From Patiria miniata (taxonomy: Eukaryota > Echinodermata > Asteroidea > Valvatida > Asterinidae), in NCBI RefSeq assembly GCF_015706575.1, contig NW_024037051.1, positions 14,357,016 through 14,421,015 on the forward strand: a stretch of DNA of 64,000 nucleotides, written 5' to 3'. Both the position numbers and the translations under genes were made by a program. Below are positions 48,401 through 56,510 of the stretch, in pieces. Numbering within the stretch: position 1 is the first letter of the stretch; each line of letters starts with the position of its first letter. The notes below the pieces were generated by a model that did no database searches, was not told the origin of the DNA, and saw only the letters and a list, made by a program, of their open reading frames with translations.

Positions 48401-49259
48401 AACATCTAACTGCATTTTCTCCAGTAGTCTTAGGGTCTACAGGCGAATGAGGATTGCTACCTTTTGTTTCTACCTGAGGTCTCCTAAATGGCGTTTTCTG
48501 TCTTTCTACATTCCTATTACTATCATGAGCTAGGGCATACTGATCTGCATATCCAGTCATATCTTTTACACTCGTGGGCTTCCTTTCTCTTAAGAAGACG
48601 ACTAAGTCTTTTGGACAAGCTAACAACATTTGCTCTCTTACTAACAAATCCTTCAAGGTCTCGTAATCTTTAACCTCAACTAACTCTGTCCATCTATCCA
48701 AATACCCAGCCATACGTTGAGCAAACTGACTGTATGTCTCTCCTTCCTCTCTTTTAGCTGTCCTAAACTTAAGGCGAAACCCTTCCTCAGTATAATCATA
48801 CCTATGAAGAAGTGCTTTCTTCAACTCTTGATAATCACTAGCCTTATCTGGAGGTAATCGTGAATACAATTCTAGAGCCCTACCAGTCAATTGTGTACTG
48901 AGAATTGTGGCCCATTGTTGTTCTGGCCAATCAACAGCCTGAGCAAATCTTTCAAAGCGCTTTATGTATGCATCTAAATCATCCTTTCGATCTTGAAAAG
49001 GAGGAAGTTTAGGTTTATTTACATTCCTAATCTGACCTGTGCTTATAGTCACGGCAGTACCAGCTAAGTTACTTTGTTGTTCTGCAATTTGGAGTTCATA
49101 CTCCTTCATTTGTTTTAGATGTTCCCTCTCTTGCTGCCTTTCATCACGTTGAACTTGTTCTTTATAAGTTGCCTCTCGTTTTTCTGCAAATACAACCAAG
49201 TCCTTTCCTTCTAAACCTATCTTACGACCTGCTATTAAAAAGTCTTCAAATTGCTCCAT
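45453..49259 (-). CDS. gag-pol: Gag-Pol polyprotein (gag, protease, integrase, reverse transcriptase)
   Basis: A single frame of 1268 codons. The ATG sits in a good eukaryotic context (AAACCATGGAG) about 187 bp from the 5' LTR. Domains in order: coiled-coil-like charged N-terminus (about 25-62); capsid-like gag (about 85-250); CCHC zinc knuckle (C286, C289, H294, C299); aspartic protease with DTGCS (D394); integrase with an H601/H608/C638/C641 zinc site, a DDE core D671, D731, E767 (35 residues between the last two) and a GPF module at 908-910; reverse transcriptase (about 1035-1268) with LDLSKGYWQ (D1124), LPFGMVNAP and YIDD (1185-1188). There is no stop or frameshift between gag and pol. 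The frame ends at TAG (45453-45455) just after KKEVRSFLV, inside a motif that in the family continues uninterrupted, so this is a broken end and not a natural terminus. Domain order is the Gmr1 arrangement. Confidence 0.95.
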   Translation of the reverse strand: MEQFEDFLIAGRKIGLEGKDLVVFAEKREATYKEQVQRDERQQEREHLKQMKEYELQIAEQQSNLAGTAVTISTGQIRNVNKPKLPPFQDRKDDLDAYIKRFERFAQAVDWPEQQWATILSTQLTGRALELYSRLPPDKASDYQELKKALLHRYDYTEEGFRLKFRTAKREEGETYSQFAQRMAGYLDRWTELVEVKDYETLKDLLVREQMLLACPKDLVVFLRERKPTSVKDMTGYADQYALAHDSNRNVERQKTPFRRPQVETKGSNPHSPVDPKTTGENAVRCFVCGGKGHIARFCRNRYKTQGAFNKDKAAGVEVSEANANANGRPTVSQPLGACVQVSPCQHVTSSGGKHVKLACGGELPIVSAACSLGGKMPVVQGMVGDQRVEVLRDTGCSTTVVQRSLVKESQFLPEERHCVLIDGTVRKFPAAEIQIDTPYYQGTIVALCIDKPLYGLVLGNISGVRKPEDPDPNWQFPLDKDNAIRHAKDKETEIGAVETRSQKEKKNKPFSSLKVHDIQNIASSKEFAKAQKDDVSLEKIWKFAEEGSVRKTGIANEIKFVKKKDMLVREFTSPNVENGRLFKQLVVPSKYREQVMKVAHDSVMSGHLGAKKTSDRVLANFYWPGLLDDIKRYCASCDICQRTIAKGKVARVPLDDMPLIDTPFRRIAVDIVGPIQPVTDKGSRYILTVVDYATRYPEAVALPKIEAERVAEALLTIFSRVGVPQEILTDLGTQFTAEVMKEVSRLISMKQLHTTPYHPICNGLCERFNGTLKRMLRRMCVERPKDWDRYLPALLFSYREAPQESLGFSPFELLYGRTVRGPLAILRELWSKENDEEEVKTTYEYVVELRNRLERTCQLAQDELAKSAKRYKKYYDVRTRDRKFTKGDKVLVLLPTDSNKLLVQWQGPFEVTKKVGKNDYVIDKQGKDKIYHANLLKKYVERQNDEITHASACLENVGAGILNDHDYEVLDEVEFPPVKPKETVQNVHISDKCDKNEVGQVKELLDEFHDVLTDVPGKTNLVEYTMKLTTSDPVQSKPYAVPHARRDSLKHEIDEMLQMRVIEKTTSPYASPIVLVPKSDGSLRFCIDYRKLNSVTIFDPEPIPNIEDLFSKISKGTWFTKLDLSKGYWQIPIKESDRDKTAFITSEGGLFQFTVLPFGMVNAPAVFTRMMRLLLEGFDNVINYIDDCLIFSDTFENHLKDVQLVLERLREVGLTARPSKCFVAYTSLEFLGHVVGEGVLKPVPAKVEAIMKAERPHTKKEVRSFLV
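45456..46157 (-). other. Reverse transcriptase domain
   Basis: Residues about 1035-1268. The finger region has SPYASPIVLVPK and FCIDYRKLN, the palm has LDLSKGYWQIP with the first catalytic aspartate, then LPFGMVNAPAVF and YIDDCLIFS with the second and third aspartates, and LEFLGHVV follows. All are characteristic of Ty3/gypsy enzymes and not of Ty1/copia, which usually have YVDD and other spacing. Confidence 0.95.
46425..47492 (-). other. Integrase domain, located upstream of reverse transcriptase
   Basis: Residues about 590-945: zinc-binding H-X6-H-X29-C-X2-C, catalytic core with AVDIVGP, LTDLGTQF and NGLCERFNGTLK supplying D, D and E in a DD35E arrangement, then FELLYGRTVRGPL and a C-terminal GPF module (QWQGPFEVTKKVG). 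No chromodomain was recognised. All catalytic residues are present. Confidence 0.95.
47865..48137 (-). other. Aspartic protease domain
   Basis: Residues about 375-465. The active-site motif is DTGCS (D394-T395-G396), preceded by a hydrophobic strand and followed about 60 residues later by GLVLGN, in the place of the second conserved strand of retroviral-type proteases. It would cut the polyprotein after assembly as a dimer. Confidence 0.85.
48363..48404 (-). other. CCHC zinc knuckle of Gag
   Basis: CFVCGGKGHIARFC fits C-X2-C-X4-H-X4-C exactly. One knuckle only; it would bind the element's RNA for packaging. Confidence 0.95.
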
Positions 49260-49446
49260 GGTTTACAAAGTCCTACACTATAGAGAGATCCTTAACAAAA
49301 TCACAATATCCAATCAACCTATGCAAAATGAAAGACTGGTTAAGTCAAGCCACCTTTGTCAGAGCTTGAACACTTCCCGCAGATTCCTAATAACTGTATC
49401 GGTGTCCCTTTTTAACGGGAAGGACGATTCCCGGACAAGCCCCCAA
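49260..49446 (-). other. 5' untranslated leader between LTR and gag
   Basis: 187 bp holding the primer binding site and, overlapping its end, a small inverted repeat (CGGGAA 49416-49421 and TTCCCG 49428-49433) that could form a hairpin in the RNA. No upstream gene is seen. Confidence 0.8.
49428..49445 (-). promoter_or_regulatory. Primer binding site, proline-tRNA-like
   Basis: On the minus strand TGGGGGCTTGTCCGGGAA follows the 5' LTR after one spacer base. It matches the classical tRNA-Pro primer site (as used by murine leukaemia virus) at 16 of 18 positions; one of the two mismatches would be a tolerated G-U pair. The host tRNA set is not visible here, so the tRNA identity is an inference. 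Confidence 0.75.
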
Positions 49447-50775
49447 TGTCACAAGGTCCACCATAATCGGGACAATTGTGAGGGTGATACAGTGTAAAAG
49501 AAACCATGGAAAATGAACTTCACCAACAAAAGTAATGCGAGACACTTGACCAATTGTATGGAAATAAAGAAATTTAATACAACCAACTAACTTAATCAAA
49601 ATAAATTACAATATTTACAATTGACATTTAATTACAATATAAATCCCCACCACCAACATAAGAATACCGGCACGGACACGAACAGAGACATCGGGTTACG
49701 GGTGTCGACGGCCTCCAGTGGGTGACGTCCAGTCCACAGGATTCTGGTCGTCGGCGCGGCGCTCCCGGTAGCTCATCGATGGAACATTCAGGTAAAAAAG
49801 CGTGTCCCCGTTCCAACCAAAAAAGCCCTGAAATTCAATTATCAATATTACCTCTAAATAATTTTATTCTACTTCACACAGGTTTTCTTTCCCAAACATT
49901 TTAAACAGAAACCCATCATAATCTCATGCTTCACTCAGTTATTCTAATACAAAATAAATACCAGTAACTTGTGTCCTTAGCATGGCCCTATTACAGTTCA
50001 AAAATTGCTGTCTCAAGTTTCAAATAATGATACAGGCATGACATGAATACTTACAGAATAAATCTGGCTTTTGAGGTAAGTGACTTAGTAGCCCCCCGAA
50101 CTCGGCAAACCCATTGCCAAACGGGCGTCTTCAAAATTCATCGGCATCAGGCCGGCAATACACACATTTGAGCGCCTATCCGTCGGCCTTCCCCAAACTG
50201 GAGAGCAAAACAAGGGCCTCAATACCCCCGTGTCCTCGAGCCGGTGAGTAAGCTACTAAGTGACGCATCACTCCAAACATTTCATTTTATACCACTCCAA
50301 ACATATTTGTTGGGATTAACCACCCGATCCTAACAGACCAACAGCATTGCAGCTCTTAAATTCTTAAACCATTCTTCAAATGACATTCTACAAATGTGGG
50401 GTTCACCTGAGCAATTTGCATGTTTAAACCAAATAAGGAACAGAGTTCTTTGTATTACACCCAAGCAAGTAAACCTTTCCCTGTGTGGTAGTTGACAAAA
50501 GATATCTCAACACGCGAATGCACATGGTTTAAAGTGGCAACTAGTATCAAATCAACCATTAAATTTGTAGTTTAAAGTGAGTTTCATTACATGTATTAAA
50601 CGACCATGATTTTAACACTTCTTCACCAAATTTCATATAATCATAAACAATAATCTTATACAACAATAACAAGGACTCTTATCCAATTATAAGGACCAAA
50701 CTTATACAATCACAATCATAATCAAATAGATCCCACAAAATAATTAATTTCTCAAATATATTGACGTTTGTGACA
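49447..50775 (-). repeat. 5' LTR (right copy)
   Basis: 1329 bp, same length and, on reading through, same sequence as the left LTR, with the same terminal octamers TGTCACAA and TTGTGACA. As the 5' LTR it would hold the promoter for the element. U3 is about 500 bp if the TATA-like box at 50285 is used. Confidence 0.96.
50285..50291 (-). promoter_or_regulatory. Candidate TATA box of the 5' LTR
   Basis: TATAAAA on the minus strand in GTGGTATAAAATG. A start about 25-30 bases downstream would fall at the first arm of the LTR inverted repeat. No other equally good TATA box was noticed in mid-LTR, but the region is AT-rich. Confidence 0.5.
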
Positions 50776-50780
50776 CTCCC
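50776..50780. repeat. Target-site duplication, right (CTCCC)
   Basis: CTCCC directly after the right LTR, followed by ATGTATCGCAGCC, the normal continuation of the split monomer. Confidence 0.95.
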
Positions 50781-52327
50781 ATGTATCGCAGCCTGAAGGT
50801 ACCTTAACCTGGATGGATCTGGACAAACTCGGTACCATTTTGAAGCGGATGAATGGGCCAACCAGCATGCGAATCGGTAGGTCGATAGACCCGAAAAATT
50901 TGGAGAAAATCCCAGAAGTAGCAGCGGATGCCCCTTCTTTCGCTTTTGTGCATTAAGTCCCATAGGGAGGCCTGTCAGCGCCAACCCGCATGGCTCCCAT
51001 GTATCGCAACCTGAAGGTACCTTAACCTGGATGGATCTGGACAAACTCGGTACCATTTTGAAGCAGATGAATGGGCCAGCCCGCATGCAAATCGGCAGGT
51101 CGATAGACCCGAAACTTTTGGAGAAAATCTCAGAAGTAGCAGCGGATGCCCCTTCTTTCGCTTTTGTGCAGTAAGTCCCATAGGGAGGCCTGTCAGCGCC
51201 AACCGGCCTGGCTCCCATGTATCGCAGCCTGAAGGTACCTTAACCTGGATGGATCTGGACAAACTCGGTACCATTTTGAAGCGGATGAATGGGCCAACCG
51301 GAATGCAAATCGGCAGGTCGATAGACACGCAACTTTTGGAGAAAATCCCAGAAGTAGTAGCGGATGCCCCTTCTTTCGGTTTTGTGCAGTAAGTCCCATA
51401 GGGACGCCTGTCAGCGCCAACCCGCCTGGCTCCCATGTATCGCAGCCTGAAGGTACCTTAACCTGGATGGATCTGGACAAACTCGGTACCATTTTGAAGC
51501 GGATGAATGGGCCAACCCGCATGCAAATCGGCAGGTCGATAGACCCGAAACTTTTGGAGAAAATCCCAGAAGTAGCAGCGGATGCCCCTTCTTTCGCTTT
51601 TGTGCAGTAAGTCCCATAGGGGGGCCTGTCAGCGCCAACCCGCCTGGCTCCCATGTATCGCAGCCTGAAGGTACCTTAACCTGGATGGATCTGGACAAAC
51701 TCGGTACCATTTTGAAGCGGATGAATGGGCCAACCGGCATGCAAATCGGCAGGTCGATAGACCCGAAACTTTTGGAGAAAATCTCAGAAGTAGTAGCGGA
51801 TGCCCCTTCTTTCGCTTTTGTGCAGTAAGTCCAATAGGGAGGCCTGTCAGCGCCAACCCGCCTGGCTCCCATGTATCGCAGCCTGAAGGTACCTTATCCT
51901 AGATGGATCTGGACAATCTCAGTACCATTTTGAAGCGGATGAATGGGCCAACCCGCATGCAAATCGGCAGGTCGATAGACCCGAAACTTTTGGAGAAAAT
52001 CCCAGAAGTAGCAGCGGATGCCCCTTCTTTCGCTTTTCTGCAGTAAGTCCCATAGAGAGGCCTGTCAGCGCCAACCCGCATGGCTCCCATGTATCGCAGC
52101 CTGAAGGTACCTTAACCTGGATGGATCTGGACAAACTCGGTATTATTTTGAAGCGGATGAATGGGCCAACCCGCATGCAAATCGGCAGGTCGATGGACCC
52201 GAAATTTTTGGAGAAAATTCCAGAAGTAGCAGCGGATGCCCCTTCTTTCGCTTTTGTGCAGTAAGTCCCATAGGGAGGCCTGTCAGCGCCAACCCGCATG
52301 GCTCCCATGTATCGCAGCCTGAAGGTA

Positions 52328-52825
52328 CCTTAACCTGGATGGATCTGGACAAACTCGGTACCATTTGAAGCGGATGAATGGGCCAACCCGCATGCAAATC
52401 GGCAAGGCGTTAGACCTGAAACTTTTGGAGAAAAGCGCAGATGTAGTAGCTGATGCCACTAGTTTCGTTTTTCTGCAGTAAGTCCCATAGGGAGGCCTGT
52501 CAGCGCCAACTCGCGGATGCCCCTTCTTTCGCTTTTGTGCAGTAAGTCCCATAGGGAGGCCTGTCAGCGCCAACCCGCATGGCTCCCATGTATCGCAGCC
52601 TGAAGGTACCTTAACCTGGATGGATCTGGACAAACTCGGTACCATTTGAAGCGGATGAATGGGCCAACCCGCATTCAAATCGGCAAGGCGTTAGACCTGA
52701 AACTTTTGGAGAAAAGCGCAGATGTAGTAGCTGATGCCACTAGTTTCGTTTTTCTGCAGTAAGTCCCATAGGGAGGCCTGTCAGCGCCAACCCGCATGGC
52801 TCCCATGTATCGCAGCCTGAAGGTA
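52328..52825 (+). repeat. Tandem duplication of a divergent monomer with 64 extra bp
   Basis: Two adjacent monomers of the GGCGTTAGACC class share a one-base loss (CCATTTGAAGCGG) and the variant GGCAAGGCG. The first is 281 bp because, after GCGCCAAC, it re-enters an ordinary monomer at CGCGGATGCCCC and repeats about 64 bp of the GTGCAGTAAGTCCC region. The second is 217 bp and ends normally. Confidence 0.85.
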
Positions 52826-53261
52826 CCTTAACCTGGATGGATCTGGACAAACTCGGTACCATTTTGAAGCGGATGAATGGGCCAACCCGCATGCAAATCG
52901 GCAGGTCGATAGACCCGAAACTTTTGGAGAAAATCTCAGAAGTAGTAGCGAATGCCCCTTCTTTCGCTTTTGTGCAGTAAGTCCCATAGGGAGGCCTGTC
53001 AGCGCCAACCCGCCTGGCTCCCATGTATCGCAGCCTGAAGGTACCTTATCCTAGATGGATCTGGACAAACTCGGTACCATTTTGAAGCGGATGAATGGGC
53101 CAACCCGCATGCAAATCGGCAGGTCGATAGACCCGAAACTTTTGGAGAAAATCCCAGAAGTAGCAGCGGATGCCCCTTCTTTCGCTTTTGTGCAGTAAGT
53201 CCCATAGGGAGGCCTTTTAGCGCCAACCCGCATGGCTCCCATGTATCGCAGCCTGAAGGTA

Positions 53262-53458
53262 CCTTAACCTGGATGGATCTGGACAAACTCGGTACCATTT
53301 TGAAGCGGATGAATGGGCCAACCGGCATGCAAATCGGCAGGTCGATAGACCCGAAACTTATGGAGAAAATCCTAGAAGTAGCAGCGAATGCACCTTCTTT
53401 CGCTTTTGTGCAGTAAGTCCCAACCCGCACGGCTCCCATGTATCGCAGCCTGAAGGTA
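53262..53458 (+). repeat. 197-bp deleted monomer, right copy
   Basis: Same 21-bp loss (GTAAGTCCCA joined to ACCCGCACGG) and the same markers AACCGGCATGC, CTTATGGAG, CCTAGAAG and GCGAATGCACC as the monomer at 43086. I count two substitutions between them. The monomer before each copy also shares the rare GGCCTTTCAGCG or GGCCTTTTAGCG. Confidence 0.9.
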
Positions 53459-53893
53459 CCTTAACCTGGATGGATCTGGACAAACTCGGTACCATTTTGA
53501 AGCGGATGAATGGGCCAACCCGCATGCAAATCGGCAGGTCGATAGACCCGAAACATTGGAGAAAATCCCAGAAGTAGCAGCGGATGCCCCTTCTTTCGCT
53601 TTTGTGCAGTAATTCCCTTAGGGAGGCCTGTCAGCGCCAACCCGCATGGCTTTCATGTATCGCAGCCTGAAGGTACCTTAACCTGGATGGATCTGGACAA
53701 ACTTGGTACCATTTTGAAGCGGATGAATGGGCCAACCCGCATGCAAATCGGCAGGGCGTTAGACCTGAAACTTTTGGAGAAAAGCGCAGATGTAGTAGCT
53801 GATGCCACTAGTTTCGTTTTTCTGCAGTAAGTCCCATAGGGAGGCCTGTCAGCGCCAACCCGCATGGCTCCCATGTATCGCAGCCTGAAGGTA

Positions 53894-55202
53894 CCTTAAC
53901 CTGGATGGATCTGGACAAACTCGGTACCATTTTGAAGCGAATGAATGGGCCAATTAGCATGCAAATCGGCAGGTCGATAGACCCGAAACTTTAGGAGAAA
54001 AACACAGAAGTAGTAGCGGATGCCCCTTCATTCGCTTTTATGCAGTAAGTCCCATAGGGAGGCCTGTCAGCGCCAACCCGCCTGGCTCCCATGTATCGCA
54101 GCCTGAAGGTACCTTAACCTGGATGGATCTGGACAAACTCGGTACCATTTTGAAGCGGATGAATGGGCCAACCAGCATGCGAATCGGTAGGTCGATAGAC
54201 CCGAAACTTTTGGAGAAAATCCCAGAAGTAGCAGCGGATGCCCCTTCTTTCGCTTTTGTGCAGTAAGTCCCATAGGGAGGCCTGTCAGCGCCAACCCGAA
54301 ATGGCTCCCATGTATCGCAACCTGAAGGTACCTTAACCTGGATGGATCTGGACAAACTCGGTACCATTTTGAAGCAGATGAATGGGCCAGCCCGCATGCA
54401 AATCGGCAGGTCGATAGACCCGAAACTTTTGGAGAAAATCCCAGAAGTAGCAGCGGATGCCCCTTCTTTCGCTTTTGTGCAGTAAGTCCCATAGGGAGGC
54501 CTGTCAGCGCCAACCCGCCTGGCTCCCATGTATCCCAGCCTGAAGGTACCTTAACCTGGATGGATCTGGACAAACTCGGTACCATTTTGAAGCGGATGAA
54601 TGGGCCAACCGGCATGCAAATCGGCAGGTCGATAGACCCGAAACTTATGGAGAAAATCCCAGAAGTAGCAGCGAATGCACCTTCTTTCGCTTTTGTGCAG
54701 TAAGTCCCATAGGGAGGCCTTTCAGCGCCAACCCGCATGGCTCCCATGTATCGCAGCCTGAAGGTACCTTAACCTGGATGGATCTGGACAAACTCGGTAC
54801 CATTTTGAAGCGGATGAATGGGCCAACCCGCATGCAAATCGGCAGGGCGTTAGACCTGAAACTTTTGGAGAAAAGCGCAGATGTAGTAGCTGATGCCACT
54901 AGTTTCGTTTTTCTGCAGTAAGTCCCCTAGGGAGGCCTGTCAGCGCCAACCCGCATGGCTCCCATGTATCGCAGCCTGAAGGTACCTTAACCTGGATGGA
55001 TCTGGACAAACTCGGTACCATTTTGAAGCGGATGAATGGGCCAACCCGCATGCAAATCGGCAGGTCGATAGACTCGAAACTTTTGAAGAAAATACCAGAA
55101 GTAGTAGCGGATGCCCCTTCTTTCGCTTTTGTGCAGTAAGTCCCATAGGGAGGCCTGTCAGCGCCAACCCGCCTGGCTCCCATGTATCCCAGCCTGAAGG
55201 TA
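53894..55202 (+). repeat. 6-monomer higher-order repeat, copy 1 (1309 bp)
   Basis: Six monomers with the markers, in order: CAATTAGCATGC with TTTAGGAG; CAGCATGCGAATCGG; GAAGCAGATG with CCAGCCCGC; ACTTATGGAG with GCGAATGCACC; GGGCGTTAGACC with CCACTAGTTTCG; and GACTCGAAAC with GAAGAAAATACC. One extra base at about 54298 (CCCGAAATGG against CCCGCATGG) makes it 1 bp longer than copy 2. Confidence 0.92.
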
Positions 55203-56510
55203 CCTTAACCTGGATGGATCTGGACAAACTCGGTACCATTTTGAAGCGAATGAATGGGCCAATTAGCATGCAAATCGGCAGGTCGATAGACCCGAAACTT
55301 TAGGAGAAAAACACAGAAGTAGTAGCGGATGCCCCTTCATTCGCTTTTATGCAGTAAGTCCCATAGGGAGGCCTGTCAGCGCCAACCCGCCTGGCTCCCA
55401 TGTATCGCAGCCTGAAGGTACCTTAACCTGGATGGATCTGGACAAACTCGGTACCATTTTGAAGCGGATGAATGGGCCAACCAGCATGCGAATCGGTAGG
55501 TCGATAGACCCGAAACTTTTGGAGAAAATCCCAGAAGTAGCAGCGGATGCCCCTTCTTTCGCTTTTGTGCAGTAAGTCCCATAGGGAGGCCTGTCAGCGC
55601 CAACCCGCATGGCTCCCATGTATCGCAACCTGAAGGTACCTTAACCTGGATGGATCTGGACAAACTCGGTACCATTTTGAAGCAGATGAATGGGCCAGCC
55701 CGCATGCAAATCGGCAGGTCGATAGACCCGAAACTTTTGGAGAAAATCCCAGAAGTAGCAGCGGATGCCCCTTCTTTCGCTTTTGTGCAGTAAGTCCCAT
55801 AGGGAGGCCTGTCAGCGCCAACCCGCCTGGCTCCCATGTATCCCAGCCTGAAGGTACCTTAACCTGGATGGATCTGGACAAACTCGGTACCATTTTGAAG
55901 CGGATGAATGGGCCAACCGGCATGCAAATCGGCAGGTCGATAGACCCGAAACTTATGGAGAAAATCCCAGAAGTAGCAGCGAATGCACCTTCTTTCGCTT
56001 TTGTGCAGTAAGTCCCATAGGGAGGCCTTTCAGCGCCAACCCGCATGGCTCCCATGTATCGCAGCCTGAAGGTACCTTAACCTGGATGGATCTGGACAAA
56101 CTCGGTACCATTTTGAAGCGGATGAATGGGCCAACCCGCATGCAAATCGGCAGGGCGTTAGACCTGAAACTTTTGGAGAAAAGCGCAGATGTAGTAGCTG
56201 ATGCCACTAGTTTCGTTTTTCTGCAGTAAGTCCCCTAGGGAGGCCTGTCAGCGCCAACCCGCATGGCTCCCATGTATCGCAGCCTGAAGGTACCTTAACC
56301 TGGATGGATCTGGACAAACTCGGTACCATTTTGAAGCGGATGAATGGGCCAACCCGCATGCAAATCGGCAGGTCGATAGACTCGAAACTTTTGAAGAAAA
56401 TACCAGAAGTAGTAGCGGATGCCCCTTCTTTCGCTTTTGTGCAGTAAGTCCCATAGGGAGGCCTGTCAGCGCCAACCCGCCTGGCTCCCATGTATCGCAG
56501 CCTGAAGGTA
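55203..56510 (+). repeat. 6-monomer higher-order repeat, copy 2 (1308 bp)
   Basis: Same six monomers in the same order as the preceding unit, nearly identical: the differences I noticed are the one-base indel near 54298 and TATCCCAGCC against TATCGCAGCC at the unit end. 1308 is exactly six times 218. Confidence 0.92.

Larger units (their letters stand above)
43480..50775 (-). mobile_element. LTR retrotransposon, Ty3/gypsy type with Gmr1-like domain order
   Basis: Complete 7296-bp element transcribed leftwards: 5' LTR (49447-50775), primer binding site, gag-protease-integrase-reverse transcriptase in one frame, RNase H in a shifted frame, purine tract, 3' LTR (43480-44808). Ends are TG...CA and a 5-bp target duplication flanks it. 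The reverse transcriptase and RNase H motifs are of Ty3/gypsy type, but integrase precedes reverse transcriptase, as in Ty1/copia and in the Gmr1 group. Only about 80 bp separate the RNase H stop from the purine tract, so no second integrase and no env-like gene exist. The two LTRs read as identical. The element is visibly more AT-rich than the surrounding satellite. The one visible break is the frame change near 45459. Autonomy is possible only if that break is a sequencing error or is bypassed. Confidence 0.95.

Noticed and set aside
49628..49816. 62-codon frame inside each LTR (minus strand; also 43661-43849)
   Set aside because: Short, in the GC-richer LTR island, no recognisable domain; its presence in both LTRs follows from LTR identity.
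43480..50775. An endogenous retrovirus with an envelope gene
   Set aside because: Only about 80 bp lie between the RNase H stop and the purine tract, and no frame after pol could encode an envelope.
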